A DNA stretch of 64,000 nucleotides from Ancistrus triradiatus (taxonomy: Eukaryota > Chordata > Actinopteri > Siluriformes > Loricariidae), in the NCBI GenBank assembly GCA_025084515.1, contig JAJAGP010001520.1:1-64000 (forward strand), read 5' to 3'. The notes beneath the pieces are model-generated. The model made no database searches, had not been told where the DNA came from, and saw only the letters and a program-made list of their open reading frames with translations. The position numbers were made by a program, and so were the translations under genes. Below are positions 1 through 11,626 of this stretch, one piece after another. Each line of letters opens with the position of its first letter. The first letter of the stretch is position 1.

Positions 1-464
1 TGATAAACTGACCGCATAGTTGAATTTTAAACAACTACATTCTCGCCTAAAAAACTCTTATAACTTCATTTTGTGGCACAATAACAGTATTACTTTAGAA
101 ATTATACATTCAGTTGAGAGTTCTCTCATCCGCCATTACCGAGCTGGCAATGCATTGTGGGATATTTTGCTGTTCAAGTTCGCACAAGTCTGCTTCGATG
201 CATCCTCGGTAATATGGGCGGATCGATCCCAGGGACATCCGGGGATTTGGAGCGTACTTGGTTAGATGCGAACTTAGAAACAGAACAGTGCTTGGGCTGC
301 CACTGATGACGTTTTACAAGAACACAAGAACACAAGAACACAAGCAGAGAGAAGTACGCATACTGAGAAACGGCCAGGGATGAAATGGGACTTAAAAGAG
401 AGACATGTACTGTACTTGGTACTCGCAGATATATACAGTCATTTAATTACCTCCCTAACAGACA

Positions 465-465
<1 letters not shown>
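1..465. other. Intronic sequence, possible old repeat
   Basis: No coding exon is visible. Given the minus-strand gene, this should be the intron after the 1032-1285 exon. The stretch around 120-300 looks like an interspersed teleost repeat, an impression I cannot verify here. A 9-bp unit (acaagaaca) is repeated about three times near 315-345. Confidence 0.4.

Positions 466-551
<86 letters not shown>
466..551. repeat. Compound (TG)n(GA)n microsatellite
   Basis: An uninterrupted TG tract of about 39 bp runs directly into a GA tract of about 47 bp. Apparent open frames across it are artefacts of the dinucleotide repeat. Confidence 0.95.
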
Positions 552-553
<2 letters not shown>

Positions 554-1031
554 TTCACAGCACTGTTAAAGTAATGCCTCCACATAGATTGCTTGCCGTG
601 GCTGAGTCTCCGGGGATGAAACCTAGATTTTCTTTACGCTAAACTTTATCTTGTTCACACTTCACAATTCCTTAGAGGGAAACATGAGAACAAGCACAAA
701 TAAATTATAAAAATAAAGGGATGAGTGCTCCAGACTATTTTGTAGCTTTGAAGGAATCCCATGAGGCTACTGAAAGTCGGAAATTCAAAAGTACAGGTTC
801 TTTAATTTGGAAAAAAATATACACTGGGGGTGCTGTGTTCTAGCACTGGAGTTATGACTATTGAGGGCAGAAAAGTTAACAGGTTCTCTGGTCAGATTGG
901 GTTTACCTTTATACCACAAGCATTATTTAGAGGATTTTATATCACTGCCAGTAATTATGTACCACGGGGAAATGTGCTGTGTCAAATCTTTCATATATGG
1001 TTAAGACTATGTCAGCTTCAGCTGTTCGTAC
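552..1031. other. pdzrn4 intron downstream of the internal exon
   Basis: Between the microsatellite and the exon donor I see no exon, recognisable repeat or RNA gene. The minus-strand donor GT lies at 1031-1030. Confidence 0.5.
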
Positions 1032-1285
1032 CTGTCTGAGAGCAGGAAAGGGCAAATGTCTGGCACAGGTGGGCTGCTAGGCTGGAGTTTAGCGAGAGCC
1101 ATGATGTGCTCAAATGTGATGTCTGTCTGTGTGCAAACATCCACCAGCTGGACATCCTGAGATAACCCTTGGGTCCTTGGGAGTGGCTGCCGGCGGAGCA
1201 CCTGGACCACAATTGGATCTTTGGCGGTGCGGAAGGCCTCCACTGCCTCCTCATGACTAGCTCTTGATAAGTCCTTCCCATTCAC
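1032..1285 (-). CDS. pdzrn4: pdzrn4 internal coding exon (end of PDZ1 plus conserved linker)
   Basis: Partial CDS, one exon of 254 nt (84 codons plus 2 nt). PDZRN4/LNX4 is a RING- and PDZ-domain protein of the LNX family, regarded as a ubiquitin-ligase-type scaffold. On the minus strand a pyrimidine-rich tract ending CAG precedes the exon and CAG/GTACGA follows it. Translation opens [18 protein letters not shown], the last helix and strand of PDZ1, continues to IVVQVLRR, then a variable linker, then [16 protein letters not shown] and [13 protein letters not shown]. That last motif fits my recollection of PDZRN4 rather than PDZRN3, which I recall having a DPYLLPEE-type sequence there. The exon starts in phase 0, so it can join either the long-isoform exon or the alternative first exon at 45780-45848. 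The open frame runs on past 1032 to about 1007, but the donor, not that stop, ends the exon. The pdzrn3 paralogue is the main alternative. Confidence 0.88.
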
Positions 1286-2030
1286 CTGGAAGAGAAATGG
1301 TACATCACAATTATGTAAGTTACTTAGACAAGGACTTCTGCTGTATGCTTTAAAAGTAGCTCAAATGTGATGTGTATGCTGTAAGTGCACAAAATGCCAT
1401 CATTTCAATCAGTGGTGATACTGGAACCATATAAATAAGTGTGGCATATGCAAAGCTACTGCTGAGGGTCAAAGAGTTAATCAACATTGGAATGAAAGTA
1501 GTATATATAGACTACTACCTGCAGATTGCCACCTAACTACCCAGTTAGCCTAATCTTACTTACTGACTGCTTTTCATGGGACGAATCTACATGAAACATA
1601 CAGTCCCAGCTAGCTAACTTGTTCAATATTATCCACAGATACAACACAAGTTAAGCTACAGCATTGCAAAAATGCTCTTAAATATTCTATAAATTCTTAG
1701 CCATACAGTACAAAATGTCTGTCAAAAATAATTTATGTACACTGAATTTATTTCTCCCATCTGACTCTGGCACCTTAGATTAGTCAACACATAAGCCATA
1801 TACAGCTCTCGTCCCTGATGAAATGTTACATGCATTTACAATTAAGGCATATGGGAGTTTTGTAATATTAATAATATTTTTTTTTGCACAGACTGGTATA
1901 GAATATACCCTATCATTTAGCATTGACATATTTCCTGCAATCAATTCAATGACATGTCATTTCTAATGGGAAAAAGCAACTGCTACCTAATATAAATGAG
2001 GTAAGATAGTTGCTGAGGGCCAGTGGATAC
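1286..2030. other. Intronic sequence, nothing recognised
   Basis: AT-rich sequence next to the acceptor, with no repeat or conserved-looking block that I can name. Confidence 0.5.
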
Positions 2031-3050
2031 ATAGTGGTGTGTGAAAGTTAATGAACCTTTGAATCTTCTGTATATCTGCATAAATATGACATAAAACATT
2101 GTAATACATTATTAACAGTGAAAATACATTATTTTCACACAAGTCCTAAGAGTAGATCCCAATCAAAGAAACAAACAAAAAAAATACTATACATGGTCAT
2201 TTATTCATTGAGAAAAATAAGTATGTAAACCTCTAGGATAGATAGTTACTTTGAAATTAAAGTTAGAATAAGATGTTTAAAATAAATGTGATAACAATCA
2301 GGTGTGAGTGGAGACCCTGTTGCACCCTGGTGTAAGAACTCCAGGTCTCCGCAAATCATTTGTGTAAGTGTATCATGGCACAAACAAAGGACATTTCTGA
2401 GGCGAGTTGTCAATGCTCATCAGGCTGAAAAAGGTTACAGAGCCACATGGAGGAAATTCAAGACAATTGTCTACCCTCCCCAGAGGTGGCCGACCAACAA
2501 AGATCACTCCAAGAGCAAAGCACAAATTAGTGTACAAGGAAACAAACAAACCCAGGGTCACTTCTAGGCAACTAAAGGTCTCTTTCACATTGGCCTTGTT
2601 CATGTTCATGAGTTCATTATAACTAGAATAACAATGGTGTGCATGAAAGAGTTATAAAGAGAAAGCAACTGCTCTAGAAAAACAACACTTCTACCCATCC
2701 TCTGTTTGCTAAAGATCAAGCAGACAAGCCAGAAAGCTACTTCAAGATGTTTTGTGGATGGATGAGTGCAAAATGTAATGTTTTGGTTTAAATGAAAAGT
2801 ATTTAGTCTCCTACCGGACCTTAATCCCATAGAAAACCTGTGGAGGGAGCTGAAGCTTGGTGTTACCAAGCGACAGCCTCAAAACCTTAATGCCTTAATG
2901 CTAGAGATGCTCTGCAAAGAGGAGTGGACCAAAATTCCTCCTGATATCAACCTGGTCATCAACTACAAAAAACATCTGACCTCTGTGATTGCCAACAAGG
3001 GTTTTGACACCATGTCCTAAGTCTTGTTTTGCTAGGGGATTAAATACTTA
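2031..3050 (+). mobile_element. Tc1-like transposon relic, possibly composite
   Basis: The left end (tggtgtgtgaaag) resembles the terminus of a common fish Tc1-like family. A decayed transposase begins with an ATG at 2375 (MAQTK...) and is soon broken by stops and shifts. From about 2815 to 3020 a second block encodes [14 protein letters not shown], the DDE-domain region with the final catalytic Glu, and runs to [13 protein letters not shown] and a stop. The middle, including the second Asp region, is missing or unrecognisable, so the two halves may come from different elements. The right end stops at 3050, where another Tc1-like terminus begins. Confidence 0.7.
2375..3020 (+). pseudogene. 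Tc1-like transposase pseudogene
   Basis: The N-terminal helix-turn-helix region and the C-terminal DDE region ([11 protein letters not shown]) can be read, but stops, frameshifts and a central deletion separate them. No active protein can be made. It belongs to the relic at 2031-3050. Confidence 0.65.
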
Positions 3051-3252
3051 CAGTGGGGCATAAAAGTATTTAGTCAGCCACTGATTGTGCAGGTTCTCCT
3101 ACCTAAAAAGCATTTCAAGGTCCTGGAGTGACCTAGCCAGTCTCCAGACCTCAGCCCCATAAACAATTTGTGGAGGGAGTTGAAAGTCTGTCTTGCCCAG
3201 CGACAGCCCAAAAAAATCACTGCTCTAGAGGAGATCTGCATGGAGGAATGGG
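3051..3252 (+). mobile_element. Truncated Tc1-like copy (cagtggggc family)
   Basis: It starts with the terminal repeat cagtggggcataaaagta right after a TA, then jumps by internal deletion to the transposase segment KHFKVLE, the SPDL motif and LEEICMEEW. It ends abruptly with no right terminus. It is the same subfamily as the copies at 8504, 26277, 38817 and 60649. Confidence 0.8.
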
Positions 3253-3654
3253 TCTTGAATGTTTCTACAAGCTTAGAAAGTGTTTTAGAAAAACTACAAA
3301 GCACAACAATCTACAAAATTTAAACAGTGCAGCATGATTTACTTCAGCAGACACTCTTAATGAAATAGTGTTTGCTGGGTCCTTATATTTGCTCACACAG
3401 TTGAATATCTTTGCTCTGCACATGGCATACACTGTATATGAAGAGAGGTTGCGGTTCATTTAGCCCAGTAATTGGGAGCTGGAGAGAACAATACAGATGA
3501 AATACTCCTGTGAATAGGCTTTGAAACACAAGATAAGGATCTGCTGCTGGAATATGGTCCAGCCAGCACAATTTTACTTCATCCCCCCCATACAGTGTAT
3601 TCACATTTAGATAAAAAAAATATAGGAGAGTTTGTGGGAGATACAATACAGTAC

Positions 3655-3660
<6 letters not shown>

Positions 3661-3694
<34 letters not shown>
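3661..3694. repeat. (AG)n microsatellite
   Basis: Seventeen uninterrupted AG units. Confidence 0.95.
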
Positions 3695-3696
<2 letters not shown>

Positions 3697-3784
3697 GTAT
3701 GACTACTGTATACAACCAAAAGCATATACATGTATTTATTACCCTCCACCAGCACCATGATACCTCTGCCTCCATGCTTAATGG

Positions 3785-4330
3785 TAGTAGAGATGAATTC
3801 GCATGGTCAAGAAGACCTGCTGAAGTTCAAACTGAGGATCAGGTGATTTAAGTGACTTTGAATGTGACATGGTTGTTGGTGCTAGACGGGCTGGTCTGAG
3901 TATTTCAGAAACTGGTGATCAACTGAAATTTTCACATACAGCCATCTCTACGGTTTACAGAGAATTGTCTGAAAAGGAGTAAAATATCTAGATTTCTGCG
4001 TGAAAATTCCTTGTTGTTGCCAGAGGACCGAAAAGAATGTCCAGATTAGGACATAGAAAGGTAACAGTAACTCAAGTAACTACTCATTACAAGTGAGGCA
4101 TGTAGAAGCATCTCTGTATGCACACATCACATCATACATTGGAAGAAGGTGGCCTACAGTAGTATAAGACGACGTTGGGTGCCACTCCTGTCAGCTAGGA
4201 AACGGCAATTGAGGCTACACAGGTTCACCAAAACTAGACAACAGAAGAAGGAAAAATGCTGCCTGGTCTCAATTCTTGATTTCTGCTGTGACATGTTAAT
4301 GGTAGGGTCAGAATTTGCTCACACACAGGT
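3785..4330 (+). mobile_element. Tc1-like transposase relic
   Basis: Plus-strand decayed coding sequence with the motif gtgactttgaatgtgacatg, then ARRAGLSISETGDQ and an HTH-like segment ending TAISTVYREL. Farther on, VPLLSARKRQLRLHRF is followed by a recognisable DDE entry region near 4255-4315. Termini are not visible and small deletions are frequent. A fragment of what looks like the same family lies at 58996-59110. Confidence 0.7.
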
Positions 4331-4419
4331 TTTCTATGGGGTTTAAATAAATTCTAAATCTGATCAAATTTGAACAAATTTGTATTCAGTATACCATTTT
4401 TGTGTTGATCCTGACACAT

Positions 4420-4598
4420 ATTTTAGAACCCTGTCCTGCTGGAAGATCCAGTGACAAACCATTTGAGTCTTGGTAGAAACAGAATTTTTCCAAAAGTCCA
4501 TGATGCCATGTACCCTAACAAGGTTCCAAGGGATTTTGGAGGAAAAACAATACTATAACATCATAGACACCTTTGTGTCACCTCAAATATATATACAA
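4420..4598 (-). mobile_element. Tc1-like fragment, minus strand
   Basis: Short segment (cctgctggaagatccagtga through ggaggaaaaacaatacta) resembling the minus-strand reading of a Tc1-like transposase gene. It is cut off at about 4599 by the next Tc1-like terminus. Confidence 0.5.
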
Positions 4599-5099
4599 TA
4601 CCAGTCAAAATTTGGACACACCTTCTCATACCATGTTTTTATTGTTTCATTTTTTTTCCTACATTGTAAATTTATACTGAAGTCATCCAGACTATGAAGG
4701 AACACATAAGGAATCATGTAGTAAACACTCTGTGGTCCAACTCATCCCAAACCATCTCAATTGGGTTTAGATCAGGTGATTGTGAAGGCCAGGTCATCTG
4801 ATGCAACACTCCATCACCCTCTTTCTTGGTCAAATAGCCCTTACAGAGCCTGGAGGTTTATTTGGCATCATTGTCCTGTTGTAAAACAAATGATGATCCC
4901 ACTAAGTTCAAACCAGATGGGATGGCATGTCGCCGCAGAATGCTGTGGTAGCCATGCTGGCTAAGTGTGCCTTGGATTTTTAATAAATTGCCAACAGTGT
5001 CACCAAATCACCCCCATACCATCACACTTCCTCCTCCATATTTCGGGGGGACTACACATGTAGGAACCATCTACTCACCTTTACTGCACCTTACAAAGA

Positions 5100-5514
5100 C
5101 ATGGCTTTTGGCACCAAAAATCTGAAATCTGGACTCATCAGACCAAAGGACAGATTTCCACTGGTCTAATGTCCATTCCTTGTGTTCCTTACCCTAAGCC
5201 ATTCTCTTCCTCTTGTTGTTCTTCCTTATAAGGGGCTTCATTGCAGCAATTCGACTGTAAAGTCCAGATTCACAGTCTTCTATGAACAGTTGATGTTGAG
5301 ATGTGTGTGTGCTGCTTGAACTCTGTGAAGCATTTAGGTGGGCTCTTATCTGGGGTGCTGTTAACTTGCAGTTTCTGAAGCTGGTAACTCTGATGAACTT
5401 ATCCTGCACAACAGAGCTAACTCTTGGTCTTCCTTTCCTGGGGCGGTCCTGATGATAGCCAGTTTCATCATAACATTTGATGGTCTTTGCAAGTACACTT
5501 GAGGATACTTTCAA
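5100..5514 (-). pseudogene. Tc1-like transposase pseudogene (N-terminal half)
   Basis: An open stretch of about 106 residues begins MKVSSSVLAKTIKCYDETG, continues RPRKGRPRVSS (linker between the two HTH motifs) and reaches LIRKNNKRKRMA before a stop. The reading beyond the stop continues the family for about 30 residues. The rest of the DDE domain is lost, so this is an inactive fragment. Confidence 0.75.
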
Positions 5515-5853
5515 AGTTCTTGAATTTTTTCAAATTGATCGACCTTCATTTTTTAAAGTAATGTTGGACTGTCGGTTTTCTTTACTAAGTTGAGTAGTTC
5601 TTGCCATAATATATATTAGAACATTACTCAAACATGGCTATTCACTGAATACCAGCTCTACCTCTTCACAACATAACTGATGCTCTCAAACACATTAAGA
5701 GGGCAAGACATTCAAGAAATTAACTCTTTACAGGGGCACAGCTATTAACTGAAAGCCATTCCAGGTGACTACCTCATAAGATGTGCCAAGATGTGCAAAG
5801 CTGTCAACTAAGCAAGAGATGCCTACTTTGAAGAATCTAAAATATAACACATA

Positions 5854-6128
5854 TCCCAGGAAGAAATGTACTCTGAAATTGGACAGTAGAACCATGAAGT
5901 GGCCAAATTACTACCAAAATTCATAGTACAACTGTGAAATAATTCATGGTCATTTCATAGTCCACCAAGTTTACAGTTGTACTATGAAATCTCACAGTGG
6001 CCAAATTACCATCAAAAATTCATAGTAGAACTGTGAACTTCATGGTCAAACTGTGAAAGTTCACATTAAAACTGTCAAGCAATTCACAGTTTTACTATGA
6101 AAATTCACAGTACATTTTTTTCCTGGGA
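5854..6128. mobile_element. Nested MITE-like inverted-repeat element
   Basis: The ends are inverted repeats: tcccaggaagaaatgtact on the left and the reverse complement tcccaggaaaaaaatgtact on the right. Inside, the module tggccaaatta...ttcatagta(c/g)aactgtgaa occurs twice in direct order about 98 bp apart, and more copies of the tactatgaa/ttcatagta motif occur in both orientations. There is no coding capacity. The flanks rejoin into a continuous Tc1-like 3' region, which shows this is an insertion. No clear target duplication was seen. Confidence 0.75.
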
Positions 6129-6283
6129 ATCTTGTTTGTTTTAACTCTTTTTTCTTGCTTACTAAATAATTCCATAGTTTCATAGTTTGGGTGACTTTAG
6201 TGTTAATCTACAAAGCAGAACATTTTAAAATAATGGAAAACCACTGAATTTGAAGGTGTGTTCAAACTTTTGACTGGTGCTAT

Positions 6284-6330
6284 ATCTATCTATCTATCTA
6301 TCTATATATATATATATAATATATATATAA
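6284..6330. repeat. (TCTA)n(TA)n microsatellite
   Basis: TCTA units followed by an AT-only tract, directly adjoining the right end of the Tc1-like element. Confidence 0.9.
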
Positions 6331-7715
6331 TTGTGGGTCATTTTCAGTGTGAGATTAAGCTAATTCACTAAAAGTTGAATTTTTATAATCCCTTTTACTC
6401 ATCTTTACTGGGGTGCAAATAATTGTGAAGAAGATTGTATAAATGCCATGTATTGCTATTTCATACGTGAGAAAGAGACACTATTATCTCCTGTGAGAGT
6501 ATTGACATTTTAAACCCCCCGTTATTCGTTACATCTCTGGTAGCAATAAACAGAAACAATAACACTCTCCCTGAAGATGTGTCTCTTCTCAATGATATGA
6601 CCTTTGTGAAAAGCAGTGTCACATTAATCAGCTAGGAGATAAAGTAGGTCAACCTTCCTGAGCCTGAGGGGCATTCCCCAAAAACATGTGGTGAGAGGAA
6701 TAGCGAAATTAATGCCGTCATACAAATGGCAGCACTCTCCCTATGCTCACTTCTGTTTTCCAGTTTAACCTGCTTTCTCATGCTTTTTCTGAGAGTCAGC
6801 ATTCATGGTCCATTCCTTTGTTTTTTATAAAGTACATGCACATGAGATTTGAGACAAAGAAGTCATGCTAGATAAATGAGCCTGCCTATTGCTTATGACA
6901 GGCTGGGGAAAAATGAGCAAATTGTAAAATCTAGCAGTGCTTTTCTCTGCTCATATTCTCTTAGCGGATGTGGCCTTGCTGAGCTAAAAAAGAAAAACAA
7001 AGGGAGGTGTTCTTGTTCTCTGTTGATATGATTGCTAGATATGCTGGTCACTCTCAGTTTTAGGAGAGATTATTAATGATTTAAGGCATTATGTGGATTT
7101 ATCACGCCTCCTTATTAGCATTCTGCTATATGCCAGTGGTTTAGTTTAGAATTAACATTGTAAGAGCAACACTTGAATGCCATAACCTTCAAGGACAAGG
7201 GAGGTAACTCATAAAGACAACACCTTCCTATAGTCTAATGTGTGCATGGGGAAAAAATATCAGAAGAAGCTGTTAAGCAGGCTCAGGAAATATGTGGATA
7301 ATGCTGCACTAAGCTGGAATTATAATAACCATCATTTGGTCCCACTGCAATTTAACCACCAATTATTGCTAATTATAGTTTTTACTGTTCATCAGAGGTT
7401 TGTAGTAACAAATTAGGTACACACATTGTACTTAAACATTATTTGGAAATGTTAGTAGGCCTATATTTCTAGCAACTTTAACATTCAGTTCTGCTCATTT
7501 TATTCTAATTCGATTTTTGCACAGTTGAAAAAAGTGGCAAATTTCACTTGTCAGCAGTTTTAAATGGCATGTGACAAACTTTTTCAAGAATAATTATATC
7601 ACATTACACCTCCATCAAAAGGTGTATTTTGTCAATGTTTTTAGCATTATAATGGTGGACGTTTGAAACCCTGGCAAAAACATAAACACTGCCTTTTACA
7701 AACTATCATATAACT
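6331..7715. other. Unique intronic sequence, candidate conserved noncoding block
   Basis: No repeat recognised. About 6560-7130 has higher complexity than its surroundings, with homeodomain-type cores (TAAT, ATTA), which is what a conserved noncoding element tends to look like. This is an impression only, as no alignment was possible. Confidence 0.25.
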
Positions 7716-7886
7716 GGTGCAATGACTCAGTGGTTAAGGTACTGGACAACTGACCAGCAGTTCTAGGGTTAAAGTCCCAGCACTGCTGAGCTGTCATTGT
7801 TGGGCTATTGAACCAGTACATCTTGTAAGATTGTATCAGTTGTACATCTGGATAAGAGTGTCTGCATAAGGGCTAAATGTAGTTAT
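7716..7886 (+). mobile_element. Degenerate tRNA-derived SINE
   Basis: Diverged copy of the SINE seen intact at 37951: actcagtggttaaggtactg corresponds to the A-box region and ctggataagagtgtctgc to the conserved 3' part. The B box is decayed. Confidence 0.65.
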
Positions 7887-8501
7887 TAACATTACACACG
7901 TTGAACATATTAAGCTTAACTCTTTAGCATGCTAGACATACATAGTACTTTTGCAGATGATATGGACAGAAGAAATATTTGAGACACATATAGACCTATG
8001 ATGTATCTGGTAGGGCTTGCACACAGACAAAGCAGCTGTGGTTGGGATAATATTGTGTTTACATGCTTAATCCACAGCCTATTCAACACTGTCAATAACC
8101 TATTGTGTTGTCGATCCAGGTTTAGGTACAGATATAGATATATTTTTTATGTCTTTTCACACCATTCAGAATTCCCCTCTTAGTTTTTAAAAGCATCTCA
8201 GTGATTTTTCAGCATTACCCCTTCATACTGTACCCAGCTCTATTTTCTTCATTTCACATCCTCTCTGTGGTCACAAACTACAAGCAACCTAAAGTATTGC
8301 TGAAAGTATATATGTGTTAATTCTAATTTGCCATACTGATTTAAATGCTGGCGACAGTTACAATGAAAATGAATGCATTGTCCTGCAAAAGGAAAAAAAA
8401 GTTAACAGAATCTACTCAAGTAAACCTTTTAATTTAAGTTAAAAATGCATTAACAGTGTACGTGAAGCATTCTGAATGTAATTCAATTAACCAAACTGTT
8501 A
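7887..8501. other. Intronic sequence, nothing recognised
   Basis: AT-rich, with no repeat family or exon signal identified. Confidence 0.45.
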
Positions 8502-8503
8502 TA

Positions 8504-9738
8504 CAGTGGGGCAAAAAAGTATTTAGTCAGCCACTGATTGTGCAAGTTCTCCTACTTAGAAAGATGAGAGAGGTCTGTAATTTATCATAGGTACACTTCA
8601 ATTATGAGAGACGAAATTTAATTGTAAATTATAGTGGAAAATATGTTTTTGGTCAATAACAAAAGTTCAACTCAATACTTTGTAACATAACCTTTGTTGG
8701 CAATGACAGAGGTCAAAATGTTTCCTGTAAGTCTTCACCAGGTTGGCACACCACTGTAGCTGGTATTTTGGCCCATTTCTCCATGCAGATCTCCTCTAGA
8801 GCAGTGATGTTTTGGGGCAACACGGACTTTCAACTCCCTCCACAAATGTTCTATGGGGTTGAGGTCTGGAGACTGGCTAGGCCACACCAGGACCTTGAAA
8901 TGCTTTTTACGGAGCCACTCCTTCGTTGCCCGAGCAGTGTGTTTGGGATCATTGTCATGCTGGAAGACCCAGTCACGTTCCATCTTCAATGCTCTCACTA
9001 ATGGAAGGAGGTTTTGGCTTAAAATCTCACGATACATGGCCCCGTTCATTCTTCCCTTAACACGGATCAGTCATCCTGTCCCCTTTCCTGCATGTTTCCC
9101 AGTAGGTATGGTGTTCTTGGGATGCAACTCCGCATTCTTCTTCCTCCAAACACGGTTAGTTGAGGTTTTACCAAAAAGTTCTATTTTGGTTTCATCTGAC
9201 CACATGTTATTCTCCCAATCCTCTCCTGGATCATCCATATGCTCTCTGACAAACTTCAGACAGGACTAGACATGTACTGGCTTAAGCAGGGGGGCACGCC
9301 TGGCACTGGACGAGTCCCTCTCGGCGTAGTGTGTTACTGATGGTAGCCTTTGTTACTTTGGTCCCAGCACTCTGCAGGTCATTCATCAGGTCCCTCCGTG
9401 TACTTCTGGGAATTTTGCTCACCGATCTCATGATCATTGTGACCCCACGGGATGAGATCTTGCGTGGGGCCCCAGATCGGGGGAGATTATCAATGGTCTT
9501 TTATGTCTTCCATTTTCTTACCATTGCTCCCACAGTTGATTTATTCACACCAACCTTTCCACCATGATTTATAATTAAATTCTATAAAAATCCTACAATG
9601 TGATTTCCTGGATTTTTTTCTCATTTTGTCTCTCATAGTTGAAGTGTACATATGATGAAAATTACAAACCTCTGTCATCTTTCTAAGTAGGAGAACTATT
9701 ACAATCAGTGGCTGACTAAATACTTTTTTGCCCCACTG
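8504..9738 (-). mobile_element. Near full-length Tc1-like transposon
   Basis: Both terminal inverted repeats are present (cagtggggcaaaaaagta on the left and its reverse complement on the right), each next to a TA (8502-8503 and 9739-9740), the standard Tc1/mariner target duplication. Length is 1235 bp. The transposase lies on the minus strand. Extended subterminal homology (aggagaacttgcacaatcag and inward) matches the copies at 26277, 38817 and 60649. Confidence 0.92.
8735..9560 (-). pseudogene. Tc1-like transposase pseudogene
   Basis: The readable C-terminal piece (9049-8735) starts [16 protein letters not shown], carries the catalytic region [16 protein letters not shown], then [14 protein letters not shown], giving the DD34E spacing of Tc1-type enzymes. 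Upstream, from about 9560, the HTH region (VNKSTVGA) is present but the start-codon region is deleted and stops intervene. A frameshift after the catalytic Glu changes the C-terminus. DNA transposase by family, inactive here. Confidence 0.85.
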
Positions 9739-9740
9739 TA

Positions 9741-11139
9741 TTAAAGTATGATATTTTTCAGAAGGGTTAGCTTATAACATCAGGTTAGCTACTTATCTCC
9801 ACCTGTACAGGTTTGATTAGGTGTTATTATGTTTGGCACCAAAAACAGACTCCCAGTGTTGAAATGCTGACCCATAACTCATTAGAATTCATTTAATCAA
9901 AAATACTGCCCCTCAGACAAAAGTTGACTGACCTCTTCCAGTCTTCCAACAGCATCAGAGGAACACAAACCTCACACATACACTCAGAGGCTGAAGCAAA
10001 AGATCTACATAGAATAGTAACAGGTGACACATAGTGGGTAAATAAGACCAAGGGCATTCTGTGTGGAACTGCATTACGTCTTCAGGCAATAAGGAACAAG
10101 TAGGGCTATGATGAATCACCAATTATCTTTGTTCCCACCAGAGCAATGGGCCCTGTAAATGAGGGGGAGGGGGTGGTTGAGGCCCACTTCTGCACACCGT
10201 GCCTGCTCATGATGCTGGACCTCATTCTTTCAGAGAGCCATTTGCTTCTCAGTGTGTCTGTATGAGTGAATGGCTCCCAAGTCTCCAACAATGCTCCACT
10301 GACTTTCTGTATTGTGCTCCAGGAATCAATTTACATTTTCATAAATAATATCCAATGTTCGTGTGAGAGGCACAGGGCCGTTTAGCCAAGGACTGGTATT
10401 AAATCCTCACTGTTGAGGAGGGAGTGTCTGTGATCGCTGTTCCTCCAACCAGCCACTGCTAGGTCTCCATTCAAGCGAGCTAAATGTCTCATTTCAATAA
10501 TAAGTGTCAGACTAAAATACGATGAGTGGTGTCATACAGTAAAGATGTTACGAGTACATAAATCACACGGGAGGAAACTGAGCAGCCGTTTGAGAGAGTC
10601 CCAGAGCATGCTGGGCCGCTCCAATGACATGGAACCGCAAAATAAAAACCTAGTGAAATCTGAACCGCAAGGGAAATCTGAGTGTCTCCCTGCATCACAA
10701 TATCAAGCAGCTGAACAACTTGCCTCTCACCCCACAGCAACATAAAACACAGGACAGCATGGCTGTGGGCAATTTTATACATTAATAGATCCTATTCTGC
10801 TTTCTGCCTGGGAATGTTTCTCTGGCTTTGGTACCTCTACTTATCAGTAGCCTGCTCATTTCACTTGTGTTAGTATGTTTTGTTTGAACCTGGCTACATG
10901 CATGTGAATCATTCAGATCATCAGATCTCTGAAATGCTGGCACATCTTCCTAAGCCGATCATGTGACTGTTTCTGTTTCTCTAGTTGATTTTCACTGTAT
11001 CAAATAGAGAAGGTTATGTAAGCCGTACTGTCATAAAGTGAGTTACAATTAAGAGTGTTTGACAGGTTAGAAACTCTTTTCAACATAAGAGGAAGCTCAA
11101 ACCAGCCATTGGTGTTTGCTTGTCTTTATTCATAAACAC
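9741..11139. other. Unique intronic sequence
   Basis: No transposon recognised. The part around 10090-10760 is relatively GC-balanced and non-repetitive and could be a conserved noncoding block. No splice-bounded open frame resembles a known exon. Confidence 0.3.
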
Positions 11140-11470
11140 ACTGAATGACCAAATGTATGTGGACAATTTCATAGGTTTCCTCCTCAACAACAAGTCAGTT
11201 TGTCAACTTTCTTCCCTGCCCTCCAAAAACAAGGTCCATAGAGAAATGACCTGCTAATCTCAGACAGAGCCCTGACCTTACCTCCATCAGACACGTTTAA
11301 GATGAAACTGGAATGCCAACAGAGAGCCAGGGTTTTTGTCCAACAACAGAGTTCAACCTCAACGTCATGTTGTCAAATGTAGTGGATCCTGTTCTCAGAA
11401 AAGTGAAGGCTGTTGTAACAGCAAAGGGGAGACAGACTCCATACAGTTATCCATATGTTTTATTTGTCAA
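11140..11470 (+). mobile_element. Tc1-like transposase relic
   Basis: The segment gaccaaatgtatgtggacaa resembles a Tc1-type terminus. The following cagagccctgacctta corresponds to the SPDL motif of the DDE domain, and agtgaaggctgttgtaacag to the C-terminal end of that family. Heavily deleted, no open frame. Confidence 0.6.
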
Positions 11471-11534
11471 CAAACTTTTGCCTGTATATTGTTGCATCGA
11501 CTTGTCTGTAAAGGTTTCCACAAGGTTTAAGAAA

Positions 11535-11625
11535 CATGATGTCATGATTTCTCACATGATGTCAACATGATGTAATGATGTCTCACATGATGTCATTCAT
11601 CTGCTGATGTCAATGTGATGAACAA
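11535..11625. repeat. Cluster of catgatgtca motifs
   Basis: The motif (c)atgatgtca or a close variant occurs about six times within 90 bp, partly as an imperfect tandem of about 30 bp (tctcacatgatgtca...). The core tgatgtca is close to a CRE/AP-1 palindrome. Confidence 0.6.
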
Positions 11626-11626
11626 T

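Larger units (their letters stand above)
4600..6281 (-). mobile_element. Tc1-like transposon with ccagtcaaaa termini, interrupted by a MITE
   Basis: The left terminus ccagtcaaaatttggacaca and the right terminus (reverse complement ccagtcaaaagtttgaacac) are inverted repeats. The transposase is on the minus strand: an N-terminal HTH part is readable at 5194-5514 and the segment after it at 5100-5193 resembles the first-Asp region. The C-terminal half is degraded. A separate inverted-repeat element at 5854-6128 splits the 3' part, so that one was inserted later. Confidence 0.8.

Noticed and set aside
385..642. Open stretch with Cys-Val and Glu-Arg repeats
   Set aside because: Direct translation of the TG/GA microsatellite.
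3383..3775. 130-codon minus-strand open stretch
   Set aside because: Runs through an AG microsatellite and has no motif, no homologous segment and no splice context.
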